Shown: piece by piece, positions 11,577 to 24,129 of the stretch
How the letters are laid out: every line of letters starts with the position of its first letter
How positions within the stretch are numbered: the stretch's first letter is position 1
Source of the DNA: Delphinus delphis
Taxonomy: Eukaryota; Chordata; Mammalia; Artiodactyla; Delphinidae
Reading direction: 5' to 3'
Length of the DNA stretch: 64,000 nucleotides
Assembly (NCBI RefSeq): GCF_949987515.2
Contig: NC_082688.1
Coordinates: forward strand, 81,286,731 to 81,350,730
The notes under the pieces: model-generated
The model's database searches: none
What the model was told of the DNA's origin: nothing
What the model saw: the letters and a program-made list of their open reading frames with translations, nothing else
Made by a program: the position numbers and the translations under genes

Positions 11577-11985
11577 AATCCAACTGTCACTTTCCATGTA
11601 GTCTCAGGGCTTCTTCACATGGTCTCTCCCTCAAGATAGTTGGGCTTCTTACATGGTGCCTCAGGACTCCAAGAATGAGTCTTCAAAGAGTCTTGGGCCA
11701 AAGCTACAAGACTTCTTACAACCTAGCCTCAGAAGTCCCAGACTGTTAGTTCAGCCACCTTCTACTGGTCAAGCTAGTCAACAAGGCAACCCAGCTCAAG
11801 GGGAGAGTAAATAGTCACCACCTCTCAACAAGATGGGTAGTAGTAAAGAATTTGTCGCCATCTTTAATCTACCATAGCTTCCTTGCTTTGAGTTTGGCTT
11901 CATATCACACCCTTCTTGTTGTATTTTTTTTCTACATCACTGTATATTTGAAGTGGGATGGGATATTTGTCACTTCAGCTCAGTC
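11577..11985 (-). mobile_element. Probable LTR remnant (MLT-like)
   Basis: 'gggcttcttcacatggtctc', 'cttacaacctagcctcagaa' and 'ggtcaagctagtcaac' resemble the reverse strand of an old mammalian LTR. Family uncertain. It sits directly against the L1 to its left. Confidence 0.4.
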
Positions 11986-12009
11986 TACCATATTGACCAG
12001 ATATCCTCC

Positions 12010-12185
12010 CCCTCTGCTTTAGACCTCAGCTCAGATATCATTTCCTTGACCTTCCAAAAAGAGATTAGGCCTCCCTTTTAAGTGTCTCCATAGGAGCCCA
12101 TTTCTATCGCCATACCTGCTGCACATGTGCCCTGCCTCCAGCTATACTGTCTCCCAAACTTTAAGCACTCGTGTTAAGACTCCAT
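12010..12185 (+). repeat. L2 LINE fragment
   Basis: 'agctcagatatcatttcctt' and 'ctgtctcccaaact' fit the diverged L2 3' region ('agctcaaatgtcacctcctc ... ctgtctccc'). Confidence 0.5.
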
Positions 12186-12234
12186 ACTTCCTCTATGCTC
12201 TTCCCTCTTCCCAGGATCCTTTTCCTATTTTGCC

Positions 12235-12332
12235 ACCATGCAATCATATTTAATCCTTTAAACATCCTTCATGAGGTAGGTTTCCAATTTTAGAGACAAG
12301 AAAACTAAATCTCAGATTGAGTGATATGACTA
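12235..12332 (+). repeat. MIR SINE fragment
   Basis: 'ttttagagacaagaaaacta' followed by 'atctcagattgagtgat' corresponds to the MIR core 'tacagatgaggaaactgaggctcagagagg'. Confidence 0.55.
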
Positions 12333-15149
12333 AAACACCCTACTTAAACCAGTGGACAGATCATCCAGACAGAAAATAAATAACGAAACACAAACTTTTT
12401 TTTTTTTGGCGGTACGCGGGCCTCTCACTGTTGTGGCCTCTCCCGTTGTGGAGCACAGGCTCCGGACGCGCAGGCTCAGCGGCCATGGCTCACGGGCCCA
12501 GCCGCTCCGCGGCATGTGGGATCTTCCTGGACCGGGAAACGAACCCGTGTCCCCTGCATCGGCAGGCGGACTCTCAACCACTGCGCCACCAGGGAAGCCC
12601 CCAAACTTTAAATGACACAATAGACCAGATAAATTTAATTGATATTTGTAGGACATTCCACCCAAAAGTGGCAGAATACACTTTCTTCTCAAGTGCACAC
12701 AGAACATTCTCCAGGATAGGTCACATCTTGGGTCATAAATCAAGTCTCAGAAAATTTAGGAAAATTGAAGTCATATCAAGCATCTTTTCCAACACAAAGC
12801 TATGAGATTAGAAATCAATTACAGGAAAAAAAAACCTGTAAAAAACACAAACACATGGAGGCTAAACAGTGCATTGCTGAATAACCAAGAGATCACTGAA
12901 GAAATCAAAGAGGAAATAAAAAAATACATTGAAACAAATGGCAATGAAAACACAACAACCCAAAACCTATGGGACACAGCAAAAGCAGCTCTAAGAGGGA
13001 AGTTTATAGCAATTCAATCGCACCTCAAGAAACAAGAAAAATCTCAAATAAACAATCTAACCTTACACCTAAAGCAACTAGAGAAAGAAGAAGAAGAACA
13101 AAACCCCTCCAAAGTTAGTAGAAGGAAAGGAATCATAAAGATCAGAGCAGAAATAAATGAAGAAAACAATAGCAAAGATCAATAAAACTATAAGTTGGTT
13201 CTTTGAGAAGATAAACAAAATTGATAACCTTTAGCCAGACTCATTAAGAAAAAAAGGGAGAGGACTCAAATCAATAAAATTAGAAATGAAAAAGGAGAAG
13301 TTACAGCTGACACCGCAGAAATACAAAGGATCATAAAAGACTACTACAAACAACTATATGCCAATAAAACAGACAACCTGGAAGAAATGGACAAATACTT
13401 GGAAAGGTACAACTTTCCAAGACTGACCCAGGAAGAATTAGAAAATATAAAGAGACCAATCACAAGTAATGAATTTGAAATTGTAATTATAAATTTTCCA
13501 ACAAACAAAAGTCCAGGACCAGATGGCTTCACAGGCAAATTCTATCAAACATTTAGAGAAGAGCTAACATTTATCCTTCTCAAACTCTTCCAAAAAATTG
13601 CAGAGGGAGGAATACTCCCAAACTTGTTTTACGAGGCCAGTATCATGCTGATACCAAAACCAGACAAAGGTATTACAAAAAAGAAAATTACAGACCAATA
13701 TCACTGATGAACATAGATGCAAAAATCCTCAACAAAATACTAGCAAACAGAATCCAACAACACATTAAAAGGATCATACACCATGATCAAGTGGCATTTA
13801 TCCCAGGGATGCAAGGATTCTTCAATATATGCAGATCAATCAACATGATACAAATTAAAGAATATTAACAAATTGAAGAATAAAAACTGTATGATCATCT
13901 CAATAGATGCAGAAAAAACTTTTGACAAAAGTCAACACCCATTTATGATAAAAACTCTCCAGAATATGGGCATAGAGGGAATCTACCTCAACATAATAAA
14001 GGCCATATATGACAAATCCACAGCAAACATCATTCTCAGTGGTGAAAGCTGAAAGCACTTCTCTAAGATCAGGAACAAGACAAGGATATCCACTCTTGCC
14101 ACGATTATTCAACATAGTTTTAGAAGTCTTAGTCATGGCAATCAGAGAAGAAAAATATATAAATGGAATACAAATTGGAAAAGAAGAAGTAAACCTGTCA
14201 GTGTTTGCAGACGTCATGATACTATACATAGAAAATCCTAAAGATGCCACCAGAAAACTACTAGAGCTAATCAATGAATCTGGTAAAGTTGCAGGACACA
14301 AAATTAATGCACAGAAATCTCTTGCATTCCTATACACTAACAACAAATGATCAGAAAGCGAAATTAAGGGAACAATCCCATTTACCATCACAACAAAAAG
14401 AAAAAAATACTCAGGAATAAACCTACCTAAGGAGACAAAAGACCTGTACTCAGAAAACTATAAAACACTGATGAAAAAAAATCAAAGATGACATAAACAG
14501 ATAGAGAGATATACCATGTTTTTAGATTGGAAGAATCAATATTGTGAAAATGACTATACTACCCAAAGCAATCTACAGATTCAATGCAATCCCTATCAAA
14601 TTACCAATGGCATTCTTCACAGAATTAGAACAAGATTTTACAATTTGTATGGAAACACAAAAGACCTCGAATAGCCAAAGCAATCTTGAGAAAGAAAAAT
14701 GGAGTTGGAAGAATCAGGCTCCCTGACTTCAGACTATACTACAAAGCTGCAATAATCAAGGTAGTATGGTATTGGCACAAAAACAGAAATATAGATCAAC
14801 GGAACAGGATAGAAAGCCCAGAGATAAACCCACACACCTATGGCCACCTAATCTATGACAAAGGAGGCAAGAACATACAATGGAGAAAAGATAGTCTCTT
14901 CAATAAGTGGTGCTAGGAAAACTGGACAGCTACATGTAAAAGAATGAAATTAGAACACTCCCTAACACCATACACAAAAATAAACTCAAAATGGATTAAA
15001 GACCTAAATGTAACACCGGACACTATAAAACTCTTAGAGGAAAAACACTCTTTGACATAAATCACAGCAACATCTTTTTTGACTCCCCTCGTAATGAGAA
15101 TAAAAACAAAACTAAACAAATGGGACCTGATTAAAGTTGAAAGCTTTTA
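12333..15149 (+). mobile_element. Decayed L1 ORF2 body, truncated at both ends
   Basis: A LINE-1 segment that begins near the end of the endonuclease part and runs through the reverse-transcriptase domain toward the ORF2 C-terminus. Frames are read at 12802-13185, 13387-13707, 14009-14350 and 14686-14916, separated by frameshifts and stops. The RT motif region [13 protein letters not shown] lies near 13510-13550. The catalytic FADD box reads FADV at about 14206-14217, so the copy is dead. A SINE interrupts it at 12399-12601. It stops mid-ORF2 at a second SINE with no 3' UTR or poly-A. Confidence 0.93.
12399..12601 (-). mobile_element. CHR-type SINE, short-body subtype, inside L1
   Basis: Minus-strand SINE with poly-T at left and 'caccagggaagcccc' at right. 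TSD CAAACTTT at 12391-12398 and 12602-12609. The L1 reading resumes across it, so it inserted into the existing L1. Confidence 0.93.
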
Positions 15150-15361
15150 GGGCTTCCCTGGTGGCGCAGTGTTTGAGAGTCCGCCTGCCGATGCAGGCGA
15201 CACGGGTTCGTGCCCCGGTCCGGGAAGATCCCACATGCCGTGGAGCGGCTGGGCCCGTGAGCCATGGCCACTGAGCCTGCACGTCCGGAGCCTGTGCTCC
15301 TCAATGGGAGAGGCCACAACAGTGAGAGGCCCGCGTACCGCAAAAAAAAAAAAAAAAAAAA
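15150..15361 (+). mobile_element. CHR-type SINE, short-body subtype, without TSD
   Basis: Full-length plus-strand copy from 'ggcttccctggtggcgcagt' to a 20-A tail. L1 ORF2 lies to its left and unrelated older sequence to its right. No matching target duplication is visible. Confidence 0.92.
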
Positions 15362-15479
15362 GAATATGTACAAATCTATGAAATAAGATGTATGCTTGAA
15401 TAGTAAAAGGGGCAAAAAAATCCATCCATACACACACACAAAATAAAAAATAAATCAAGAAATGCAAAATGCCATTTAG

Positions 15480-16040
15480 AATATTGAAAAAAAAGAATGT
15501 CAAGAATCATCAGCAAAACAAATTAAAATAAGACACCCTCTACATAATGTTGGCTAAATATTTAGGAGAGCACTGGAGTTTCCAAAGGTGTGGCAAAATA
15601 GGCACTTCCATACATTACTATTGGAAGAATAAAGTATACAGCCTTTCTGAGGGCAATTTAGCAATATTCATTTGAAATCCTTTAAACTGTTCATTTTGTG
15701 ACTTTTGAACTAGTAATTCTACTGCTAGGGCTTTATATAAATTAAATTTAAAAGATGTTAATATTTATGTGCAAGGATTTTTTTACTGTTGTATTTTTCA
15801 TGAGTGAAATTAGAAGCAATCTGTATGTTCTATATGTTAACAATAGAATAATATTTAAATGAATTATCTCAAATTTCTATAATGGAATAGCAAGCATCAA
15901 AATAAAGTTTTTGAAAAAATGATGAATAAAAAGAACAGGTATAAGTTTCGATGGAAAAGAGACAGATACAAAACTATATTTACAGGATGATCCATATTTA
16001 AGTGTATTGTAATAATTCCATATCTTAATTTCATTATAAT
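15480..16040 (+). repeat. Old L1 3'-region fragment
   Basis: Diverged L1M-type 3' end: 'agacaccctctacataatgt', 'cctttctgagggcaatttag', 'gaactagtaattctactgct' and 'ataatggaatagcaagcat'. No frame survives. Confidence 0.65.
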
Positions 16041-16084
16041 AATCCAAATATGTTTTATTTCATAATGAAGATCCTAAATCAGTG

Positions 16085-16452
16085 GTTGACACACTTTTTC
16101 TTAAAGGGCCAGATTGTAAGTAGTTTAGGCTTTGCAGGATTTAGTTTGTATTTGATCACAGGCTAAGAGGAAAAATCAAAGGTATAATAGAGGTTTTTAT
16201 ATAACCATTTAAATTATAACAATTTAAAGTTGTAAAAACCATTTTTAGCTTGTAGGTCATGACCACCTAGAGGGGTGGGATAGGGAGGGTGGGAGGGAGA
16301 TGCAAGAGGGAGGAGATATGGGGGTATATGTATATGTATAGCTGATTCACTTTGTTATACAGCAGAAACACACCATCGTAAAGCAATTATACTCCAATAA
16401 AGATGTTAAAAAAAACCAACAGGCAGCTGACTACAATTTTCCAATCCCTGTC
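16085..16452 (+). mobile_element. hAT-like DNA transposon remnant, interrupted by an L1 tail
   Basis: Left part 'tcagtggttgacacactttt' then 'aaagggccagattgtaag' and 'ttaggctttgcagg'. The right end, after the inserted L1 tail, is 'caacaggcagctgac ... aatccctg'. This is a common non-autonomous mammalian DNA element whose family name I cannot give with certainty. Confidence 0.6.
16261..16415 (+). mobile_element. 5'-truncated L1 3' end
   Basis: 'gaccacctagaggggtggga' to 'caattatactccaataaaga' plus A-tail, the cetartiodactyl L1 3' UTR end. Only about 155 bp was inserted, into the older DNA transposon. Confidence 0.88.
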
Positions 16453-16604
16453 TTATATTAACTAACTTGGTAAGTTCTCAAGTTGCTTTCTGGTTTAAAA
16501 TGTCCTATTCAGTAGGTGGGAATACCTGCCCTAGGCACCTTGCAGGTGTGATATATATTATATCACACTGTAGAAGAATTTGCTCTCACCTGGAGTCCCT
16601 TTTC

Positions 16605-16850
16605 CTTTTTTCTGCCTACCTAAATCTTACCAGTCCTTCAAGGACTGAGGTTAAACCCACTCCTAAAGCTCCAGCAATCTCTTTTTTCTTCAAAGGATGT
16701 GCATGCCATTTAGATTTCCCCATGTGTGTGTGTGACATTTTTTTTCTCAAATTAGATGATAAGTACCTTGAGGGAAGAACTTGTCTTGGACATTGTTTTC
16801 TATCCCTCACTATAAATAGCTCATCATAATTATTTTGAATTTATTATATA
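16605..16850 (+). repeat. L2 LINE 3'-end fragment
   Basis: 'ccagtccttcaaggact ... gatgataagtaccttgaggg ... cttggacattgttt' fits the L2 3' end ('tgtaagctccttgagggcag'). The 120-residue open frame across it has no recognisable protein motif. Confidence 0.6.
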
Positions 16851-17425
16851 TTTAAAATATATCAATTAAATTAAATAACAGGAACTATACTGTTGCATCT
16901 ATTCTAGAATATTCAGCTTTGTGATTCCACAAAGAAGACTTAACAACAAAGCAGTCTTTTATATGAAATATTTAAAAGATATATACCAATAACAACAAAT
17001 AGGTACAAGAACATCACTTAACTTTCCAGGAAAGTAAATTGCTTCCAGTAAACCACAGCTACCACCATGCCCTCCCACTTCACTGCAAACTAAAAATAGT
17101 AATAGAAATAATACCCAGAAGCTGGGGAGTCCATTGACTTCTTATAATCATAGGGAGTTGATTGTCTATATATTCAATTATTCTAAACTATTATCATTTA
17201 CAGATATAAAATCTCAGTTTTCATGAGATAAAATCATTTAAGCGTCATTAAAAAGAAGCTGCAAAACTTCAAACAGTAATTAATAATGTGCATGTGGCCC
17301 TGCATACATTCCAAACCAACATCTCCTCTATGTTTCTTATTTCATTACTAGACATTATTAGACAGATAGAAAGACAGAGAAAGAGCTGCCCTAGATGGAA
17401 GCCAACAATCTTTTGTCATCTAATC
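16851..17425. other. Intergenic AT-rich sequence
   Basis: No gene or confident repeat recognised. Confidence 0.4.
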
Positions 17426-17570
17426 CTAGATATGAGATACTGCTGTATTCTGCTGGTCACACAGAGCAAGGCTAGTACTTTGTTGGAAGGGACTACACAG
17501 GGTATGAATAACAGGTGCTGGGGACTATTGGGGGGGCTATCTTGGAAGCTGGCAACCATAGAGAGTAAGT
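17426..17570 (-). mobile_element. MLT-type LTR fragment
   Basis: 'tggtcacacagagcaaggct', 'gggactacacagggtatga' and 'ctatcttggaagctggcaac' match the reverse strand of the 5' part of an MLT-type LTR. Confidence 0.5.
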
Positions 17571-17751
17571 GCGATAGAATATCAGTCACTTAAAGCAAGT
17601 ATTTTGTTACATCCCTTGATTTTCCTGGGGCCAGGAACTCAATAAGAAAGAAGTAGGCATATCTGACTATCAAGGGGTGGGTATTGCAATAGAAGCCAGA
17701 TTACAGGGGGAGTAGCAGGAACACTGAAGACAAAAATCAAAAAGTCACTTT

Positions 17752-18155
17752 GTTATGAACTGAATTATGTCCCCGCAAAATTCATACGTTGAAGCCCTAA
17801 CTCCCAATGAGATGGTATTTGGAAATGGGGTGTCTGGGTGGTAAACAGTATTAGGTGAGGTCACGAAGGTGAGGCCATCATGATAGGATTAGTGCCCCTA
17901 TGAAAAGAGACACCAGAGCGCTGGAGTCCTCTCTCTCTCTCTCTCTCCCCCCTCCTCCCCCCACGCCCCTTTTGAGACTACAGCACAAAGGCTGCGATCT
18001 GCAAGTCAGGAAGAGAGCTCTCACCAGAACACAACAATGTCGACACCCTGATCTTGAACTTCCCAGCTTCTAAAACTGCGAGAAATATATTTTATTGTTT
18101 TCTGGTACCCAGTCTATGGTATTTTGTTATAGCAGCCTGAGCAGACTCTTCACAC
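17752..18155 (+). mobile_element. MST/MLT1-type MaLR LTR
   Basis: Starts 'ttatgaactgaattatgtcc' and 'aattcatacgttgaagccct'. It passes through 'ttgaacttcccagcttctaa' to 'ggtattttgttatagcagcc', the classic MaLR LTR order. A (CT)n expansion at 17929-17950 lies inside it. Confidence 0.85.
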
Positions 18156-18261
18156 CCTAAGTTATAAGGTCAGGGAGGTGAGAAGGATTTGAAATAAAAC
18201 AAAAAGAGTATATTTCTAGAAACTCCAAGAGGTGGTAAAATGTCCATCAATAGAGGAATGA

Positions 18262-18323
18262 CTCGAACCCATGTCCCCTTCACTGGCAGGCAGATTCTTA
18301 ACCACTGCACCACCAGGGAAGCC
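18262..18323 (-). mobile_element. CHR SINE head fragment
   Basis: Only the tRNA-like head is present ('tcgaacccatgtcccc' to 'caccagggaagccc'). The body and tail are missing. Confidence 0.85.
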
Positions 18324-20940
18324 CTATTGAACAGTTTTATGCAGACATAGTTTTATTTGTCCACAAGACTTTTATATGTTTCATGAAACAAAATGTTAGC
18401 TTTATCTCTGAGTGGTGGTATTATCTGTGAAACACTACCTCTTGATGGGATTACTGAGATTATCAAATGAAATAACATATGTTCATATTTTACATTCAAA
18501 AATTTTATTCCAACACTTTCTACGTATTAGACACAGTGCCAGGTAGTAAGTTAAAGAAAAAAAAAATCCCTGCATTAACTTTACTGAATATCTACTTGTT
18601 GAATTAGACATTAATCAAATTATCATATAAATTAACTGCAATGAGTATAAGAGATATCTACAGTGCAGTTTGGGAGCATATAACAAGTGCCTAACAATCT
18701 AGCACACAGTAGGTGTGCAGTCTATGTTTGTGTTGGCTTTTCTTCCCCTCTTTCTGACACACAGCCTACTTCTCTTTCTAGGAATTGTATTACTTCTCAA
18801 AGGAATCCAGAATAGATTTGTTACAATTTCCTAAAGTAATTACAAAAAAATAAAATAAAATAGAGGAATAATAAAATGAGTTTCAAGTCAAGACATTGGA
18901 GCAATCTTGTCTATTGAGTGCTAATGACACCCAGTTTCTAAATCTCAACCATTTAGTCTTGTAGTTAGTGCACAGCTCAGGTGAATGAGTAATAAAGTAC
19001 CTGCTCCTGGTACCTTATTATTTGTAAAGAATAGGTCAAAGCGCCAAGCTAATGAATATGCAAATATGGCTTACAAATCTGTGTGAAAGCCTGGTTTTAG
19101 ACTGTTCCAGACCACTCACAGGCCACTAAGCCACTTGAGCCAATATCATCGCAAAGTTGTGGGTAGCCCCATGGGTCACAGGTAGGACCACAGAGGAGAG
19201 TATGTGTACACCACAGCACTCTTCATAATACTCCATAATTCCCTTCATAATACTTGCCATCATTTGTAATTACATATGCCTTGGGTTTGCTCCTATGATT
19301 ATTTGATTATGCCTACTCTCCTTGTTTTTATCTTCTGCATAGCACTTTTCACTAGTTGATGTTTTTTTCTTTTTTCCTTCATCACTGAAGGGAAGGAAGA
19401 AGAGGTGAGACAAGAAGTGGGTGGGTTCTATCAAGGAAATTTGTTCCTCTCCCACGAAGTTCCTGAAAAAGGAAAAGACTCCAAGAGTGAGAGGGCTGCC
19501 CAGCTAGACTTTAGACTTTGGGGTCAGAAAGACCTAACGGGTGACATTTAAGCTAAATAATCTTTAGAAGACATCCATACAAAGATTGAGAAAGCCAATT
19601 CCTGGCAGTGGAACTAGATCGTGGAAAGACCCTACAGTGATGAATGGGCTTAACTTGTTTTAGGAATTTAAGAAGCATCATTAAATGAGAGCCTAGAGGG
19701 AAAAGGGAAAATTGGTATTAAGTGAGTTCAAAGAAATGTATCTTATAGGTTCATATAAAGCTGGGAAAGAAATTAATTTGTTTGCTTTGTACTAAATACA
19801 ATGAGAAGCCCTGCACTATTTCTCATCAAAGGAGTCTTCTTTATATTTTGTAAAAATCACTTTTGCTGCTGTGTAGTGAACAATTTATAGAAGGGTTCAA
19901 GTAGAAGTAGGGGTCACCAATCAGAAGATTCTTACATTTGTCAAAGCCAGACGAAACGGGATTTAGACAAAAGCAGATGATCTGGAATATGTTTTGAGTT
20001 TCTAGTCTCCTCACTTGGGTGAAGCTGGATAGACCCTCCCTCCTCTTGCGACTGTGTAAGCCTCCAGAGTCCCAGTATAATTTAGCAAAGGGGCAGACCA
20101 AAGAGGAAGAAAATAGATTTCCTATAAATGAAGCAGGAATTGCTTAAATGAGCAATTAATTAGAAAAGTAAATAATTATTACCATATTATAATTCCAAGT
20201 TTGTGTAGTAGTTCATACCAGACTATATACAATATATCATTGGTGTATATCCCTCTTGGCAAACAACTTTCCCCTCAGTTGATTGGATAAATCTCCATTC
20301 ATATTTTCATTTAGCATCTCTAGAGATTCCTTTTGGCCTATCATATCATAATCTACATTACAGACTAACAGGTGCCCTTAAAATGATAAGCTGAAATGGA
20401 TAAACTCATGATTCAAGTTCTTAAACTGGATAAAAAAGGATAATCTGCAAAATTCCTACCTTCTTTTGCTTATCCCTGTAGAGCTTAGATCCAGATACTT
20501 GAGCTGGTGGCAGCTGCTTGGCAATGCATGGATTCCTGCCTTAGTTATCTTTTGGCATCCACTCACATCAAGATACCTGTAGAGTTTAATTTAAAAGGAT
20601 TTAGTCGGGGCTTTTCACAAATTGGCACACTCCGTTACCCTTTTCCTAGCTAGCAGGACAAGAGTTGGTGCACTTTTATGTGGAGAAACATTAGCTTCAT
20701 ATTTAACTAACTAGCTGAGAGGAGAGGCCATTTCAATGGAATTTGCTGCTATAAAGAAGACATACATGCTTCAAATCACATTGTGCATTGCCCCAGGTCT
20801 CAGTTTCCAAAATAGAGAAAGGGCTCTGTCTTCTGTGCTCCCCACATCTACTTGGTTAAGTACCATGAGCTCTAAGCATTTAAACAAGTTTAGCCTTATC
20901 TAGATTTTCACAGAATGTTCTGATCATGAGAGTTCTTTTA
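18324..20940. other. Intergenic sequence, mostly unique
   Basis: No gene recognised. An octamer ATGCAAAT lies at 19058-19065 inside unique-looking sequence. Weak L2/MIR-like text occurs near 18500-18760. Short frames have no motif. Confidence 0.4.
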
Positions 20941-20954
20941 AAAAGGTGTTGAAG

Positions 20955-21143
20955 GGACTTCCCTGGCGGTCCAGTGGTTAGGACTTCGCCTTCCAATGCA
21001 AGGGGTGCGGGTTTGATACCTGGGTGGGGAGCTAAGATCCCACATGCCTCTTGGCCAAAAAACCAAAACACAGAACAGAAGCAATATTGTAACAAGTTCA
21101 ATAGAGACTTTAAAAATGGTCCACATCAAAAAATCTTTTAAAA
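20955..21143 (+). mobile_element. tRNA-derived SINE, 'ggtccagtggttaggact' subtype
   Basis: Head 'ggacttccctggcggtccag' and B-box-like 'gggtttgatacc', with a distinct 3' body 'accaaaacacagaacagaag ... aaaaatggtccacatc'. TSD AAAAGGTGYTRAAG at 20941-20954 and 21144-21157. Confidence 0.88.
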
Positions 21144-21157
21144 AAAAGGTGCTAAAG

Positions 21158-21940
21158 ATAATATAAATGAGATTTCCATGATCAGAGTTCAAATAAAGTT
21201 CTAGTGTTTTTGCTGCTTTTGTCTAAGTATTTTTAAATATCAAAATCAAGAAATAGAATAAAGACTTTTCTAAATGAAAAACTATTTGAGAAATCACTGC
21301 CAAATTTTTGCAAGAGCAAAAATAGCTTCAGCTTTCAGAATAGAGAAGAGCTTGTACATAAACATCTACACAAACATAATAATAACAGTAACTATATTAT
21401 TAACTTTTTATTGTTTCTATTATCTATATTTTATATTATTAATCCCCTTTTTCCTTCCATCTCTAACATCACCTTGTGGAGTCAGTGAACAACCCTTCAA
21501 GCTTATGAGATAAACATCACCTCCAGGGTCTTCTCCTTTAAGGTCTTATTTCCAGAAGGCACCACCCCTTACCTGCCTTGCTTCTCGAAGGAAGCAAATA
21601 CCCATCTCTGAAAGCCTCTGCTTGGCTTGCCTGGGAGCCGTGGGTAGGAGCCTGTAACACGGGGTGCACTGCTGGCAGCAGGAATAGCATCGCTTGCCTG
21701 TTACTCCTTTTCCCTTCTTCTGAAGGAAAGAGGACATGCTTGGGAAGTGGAAAGTTCACTAGGTGAGCTCAGGGGCTGCAGTCAAAACTGCTGGCTTTGT
21801 GTCCTTGTTCTGTGATGCATTCCATGACATTCACCCCCTTCCCTCTTACAATACAAACTTTCATAGAACCAGGATACCCCTAACTATGTATGTTGCACAT
21901 TAAATATTAAAACAGTTTTCCTACTTAGGAAAAAATAGCA
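21158..21940. other. Intergenic sequence without a recognised element
   Basis: No gene or confident repeat seen. Confidence 0.4.
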
Positions 21941-21949
21941 TAGGATGTG

Positions 21950-22130
21950 CAGCCAGGTGACTTGATGGGGAGGCCTACACGCCGTTTACTAATTAGGCAA
22001 ATTTGGACAAGTTACTGAATTCCTCTGATCCCTAGTTTCCCTTGGGGGGAAAAAAAACGGGAACAACTTTAACATTTAGAGTTATTATTGTGATTAAACA
22101 CGTGTCTCTGTGAAAGAGATATATTGCTAA
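21950..22130 (+). repeat. MIR SINE
   Basis: 'aatttggacaagttactgaa ... ctagtttcccttgg' corresponds to MIR 'cttgggcaagtcacttaacc ... cagtttcctcatc'. Confidence 0.55.
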
Positions 22131-22344
22131 TCAGATAGAAGGCAATATTATTCAAGAGGTGGGATATTGATGGATTTCCCAGCTGTTACTCTATCCCTCA
22201 TGTTTTCAGGAGTGGCGGCGGTTACTATTTTCTGCAGTCTTTGATGTTACTGCTGGTGTCATTTGCCTTTCCAAAGTTCTCTTCCATGAGTGAGAGACTT
22301 GTTTGGAGTGGGTGTCACCCGGTTGCTGATACTCATTCTGCACG

Positions 22345-22535
22345 GTGGGGAGAGCACTTGTGAGTCAGATGACCTGGGATCTAATCCCAGCCCTGCCATT
22401 ACACAGTTGTGTGAGCTTGGGAAAGTCATAGCATCTCTCTGGTTCTTGATAACATCCTCATTATTTAAACAAGTGTTTGGATTAGGGGATCTTTAAGGTT
22501 TTCTTCAGCTCAAAAATTCCAAGTCTATAATTTAT
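22345..22535 (+). repeat. MIR SINE
   Basis: 'ctgggatctaatcccagccc', 'gtgtgagcttgggaaagtca' and 'attaggggatctttaaggtt' give a fairly complete MIR-family copy. Confidence 0.75.
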
Positions 22536-22604
22536 TTAGACTTTACATGGCAAGTGATTGATACCTTCTGACTTTTAGATGCCTCAACTATAGAATGGGC
22601 AGTG

Positions 22605-23185
22605 ACCTTTTTTTTTTTTTAATGGTCACAAAATATTTTGATATTCTTCCCATTGAGAGTTGAGATCTATGTGCCCTCCCCTGTCAAACTGGGCACACTT
22701 GTTACTACTTCAAACAATACAGTTGAGAGGAAATGAAACTACATGAATTCTGAAGCTAGTTCATACAGCATGATGCAGTTTCCTTCTTGTTTCCTGGGAC
22801 ACTCATGCTGGAGACCTGAGCTGCCATGTAAGGAGTTTTACTATCCTGAGGCCTCCATGTTGTGAGGAAGCCCAAACCATAAGGAAAGGTCATGTGTAGG
22901 TTCTTCAGTTGATACTATCAGCTGAGTCCAGAGTTCAAGTCATCCCTGTCCAGATGCCAGACATGTGAGTCAAGGAACCTCCAGATGATTCTAGACCCAG
23001 CCTTTGAGTCTTCCCAGCTAAGGCCCCAGACATGGAGGAACAGAGACAAGCTATCCCTCCTATGCACTGTCCAAATTCACAAACCACAGAATCTGTCTAA
23101 TGAAATGGTTACTTCACACCACTGAATTCCAGGATGGTTTTCATATGCAGCAACAGCCAATAAAACAGAGACTAATAACACTAGA
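22605..23185 (+). mobile_element. MLT1-type MaLR LTR
   Basis: 'ctccatgttgtgaggaagcc', 'catgtgtaggttcttcag', 'ccccagacatggaggaacag' and 'aatgaaatggttacttcaca' follow the MLT1 LTR order closely. It is preceded by a poly-T run. Confidence 0.85.
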
Positions 23186-24120
23186 TTGTATAAAGATACA
23201 AAGTTTTCCCCATTGTCTTCGCAGCTCTATAATTTGGGATTAAGAGCTCTGTAATTTTGGGGCAAAGTATCATGAAGTGGGAATTAACTAAGCAACTAGT
23301 GCTGTGGCTCAGACCCATTAGAACACCACCTTTCATGCTATGTCTTTCTCTGGTGAATGCTCGTGGGCAAGTGGGCTTCTGTCATGGAGTGCATTTCCTC
23401 TGAGACCACTCTGCCTTCCCTTACCTCTTCACACTGTCCCAGCTCTTGCTTATTTTTGATGGTGAAAGAAAGAAGTGGTAGAACTATTTATTGATATTTT
23501 GGCCTGTTAGGAATTCAGAATGGTCACAGTTCTGTTGTTGAAATCATATCCTAAATTGGTCCTTCCAAAAAATCAATTTAGTCAAACAAATTCTCACACA
23601 TCCCCAAATCATGCATCCATTCCTTTCTGTTTGATTCTATTCCAGTCAGTGATGATGGGTTTGGTCACCCCACAAAATGATGCTGGCTGTTCTGCCAAAG
23701 ACACAAAAACGTATCAGGCAGAATCCCGGCTTCTAATTCATTCCTCCATTGATGTGAGTGTATTGGTTATTCCAGTGGTTTAAATAAAGAAAAGTCAAAA
23801 GACCAGAGCCACAGGCCTAAAGAGCTATGTAACTACTTTCCTGGGATCTGGTTAGGATCCCACAGAGGAGGAAGTACCTGAGGGTTCGTAGATGGGTGCT
23901 GATTTCCACCAAGCTCAGGTTGGCTACCTGAGAGCAGGAGCTGAGGACCAGACTGTCCAGTTTAGGACACTGTGACAATAAGATGGACGATCTGATCCCT
24001 CACCTACAGGAGGAAGCAAATAGAATCTGTTTTTAAGCACAGGTCTCTCTGCACAGAGAAGATGGGGCAATGAATCAAGAGTGTTAGAAATTAAAATGTT
24101 CATTTTTTTCCAGCTGTGTT
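23186..24120. other. Intergenic sequence without a recognised element
   Basis: Unique-looking. The 87-residue frame at 23520-23783 has no recognised domain and no codon or context support. Confidence 0.4.
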
Positions 24121-24129
24121 ATAATCATC

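Noticed and set aside
12802..14916. Several frames resembling reverse transcriptase
   Set aside because: They are pieces of one decayed L1 ORF2 with frameshifts and a mutated active site, not a live gene.
16467..16829. 120-residue frame as a possible gene
   Set aside because: It overlaps an L2 3'-end remnant and has no protein similarity I recognise.
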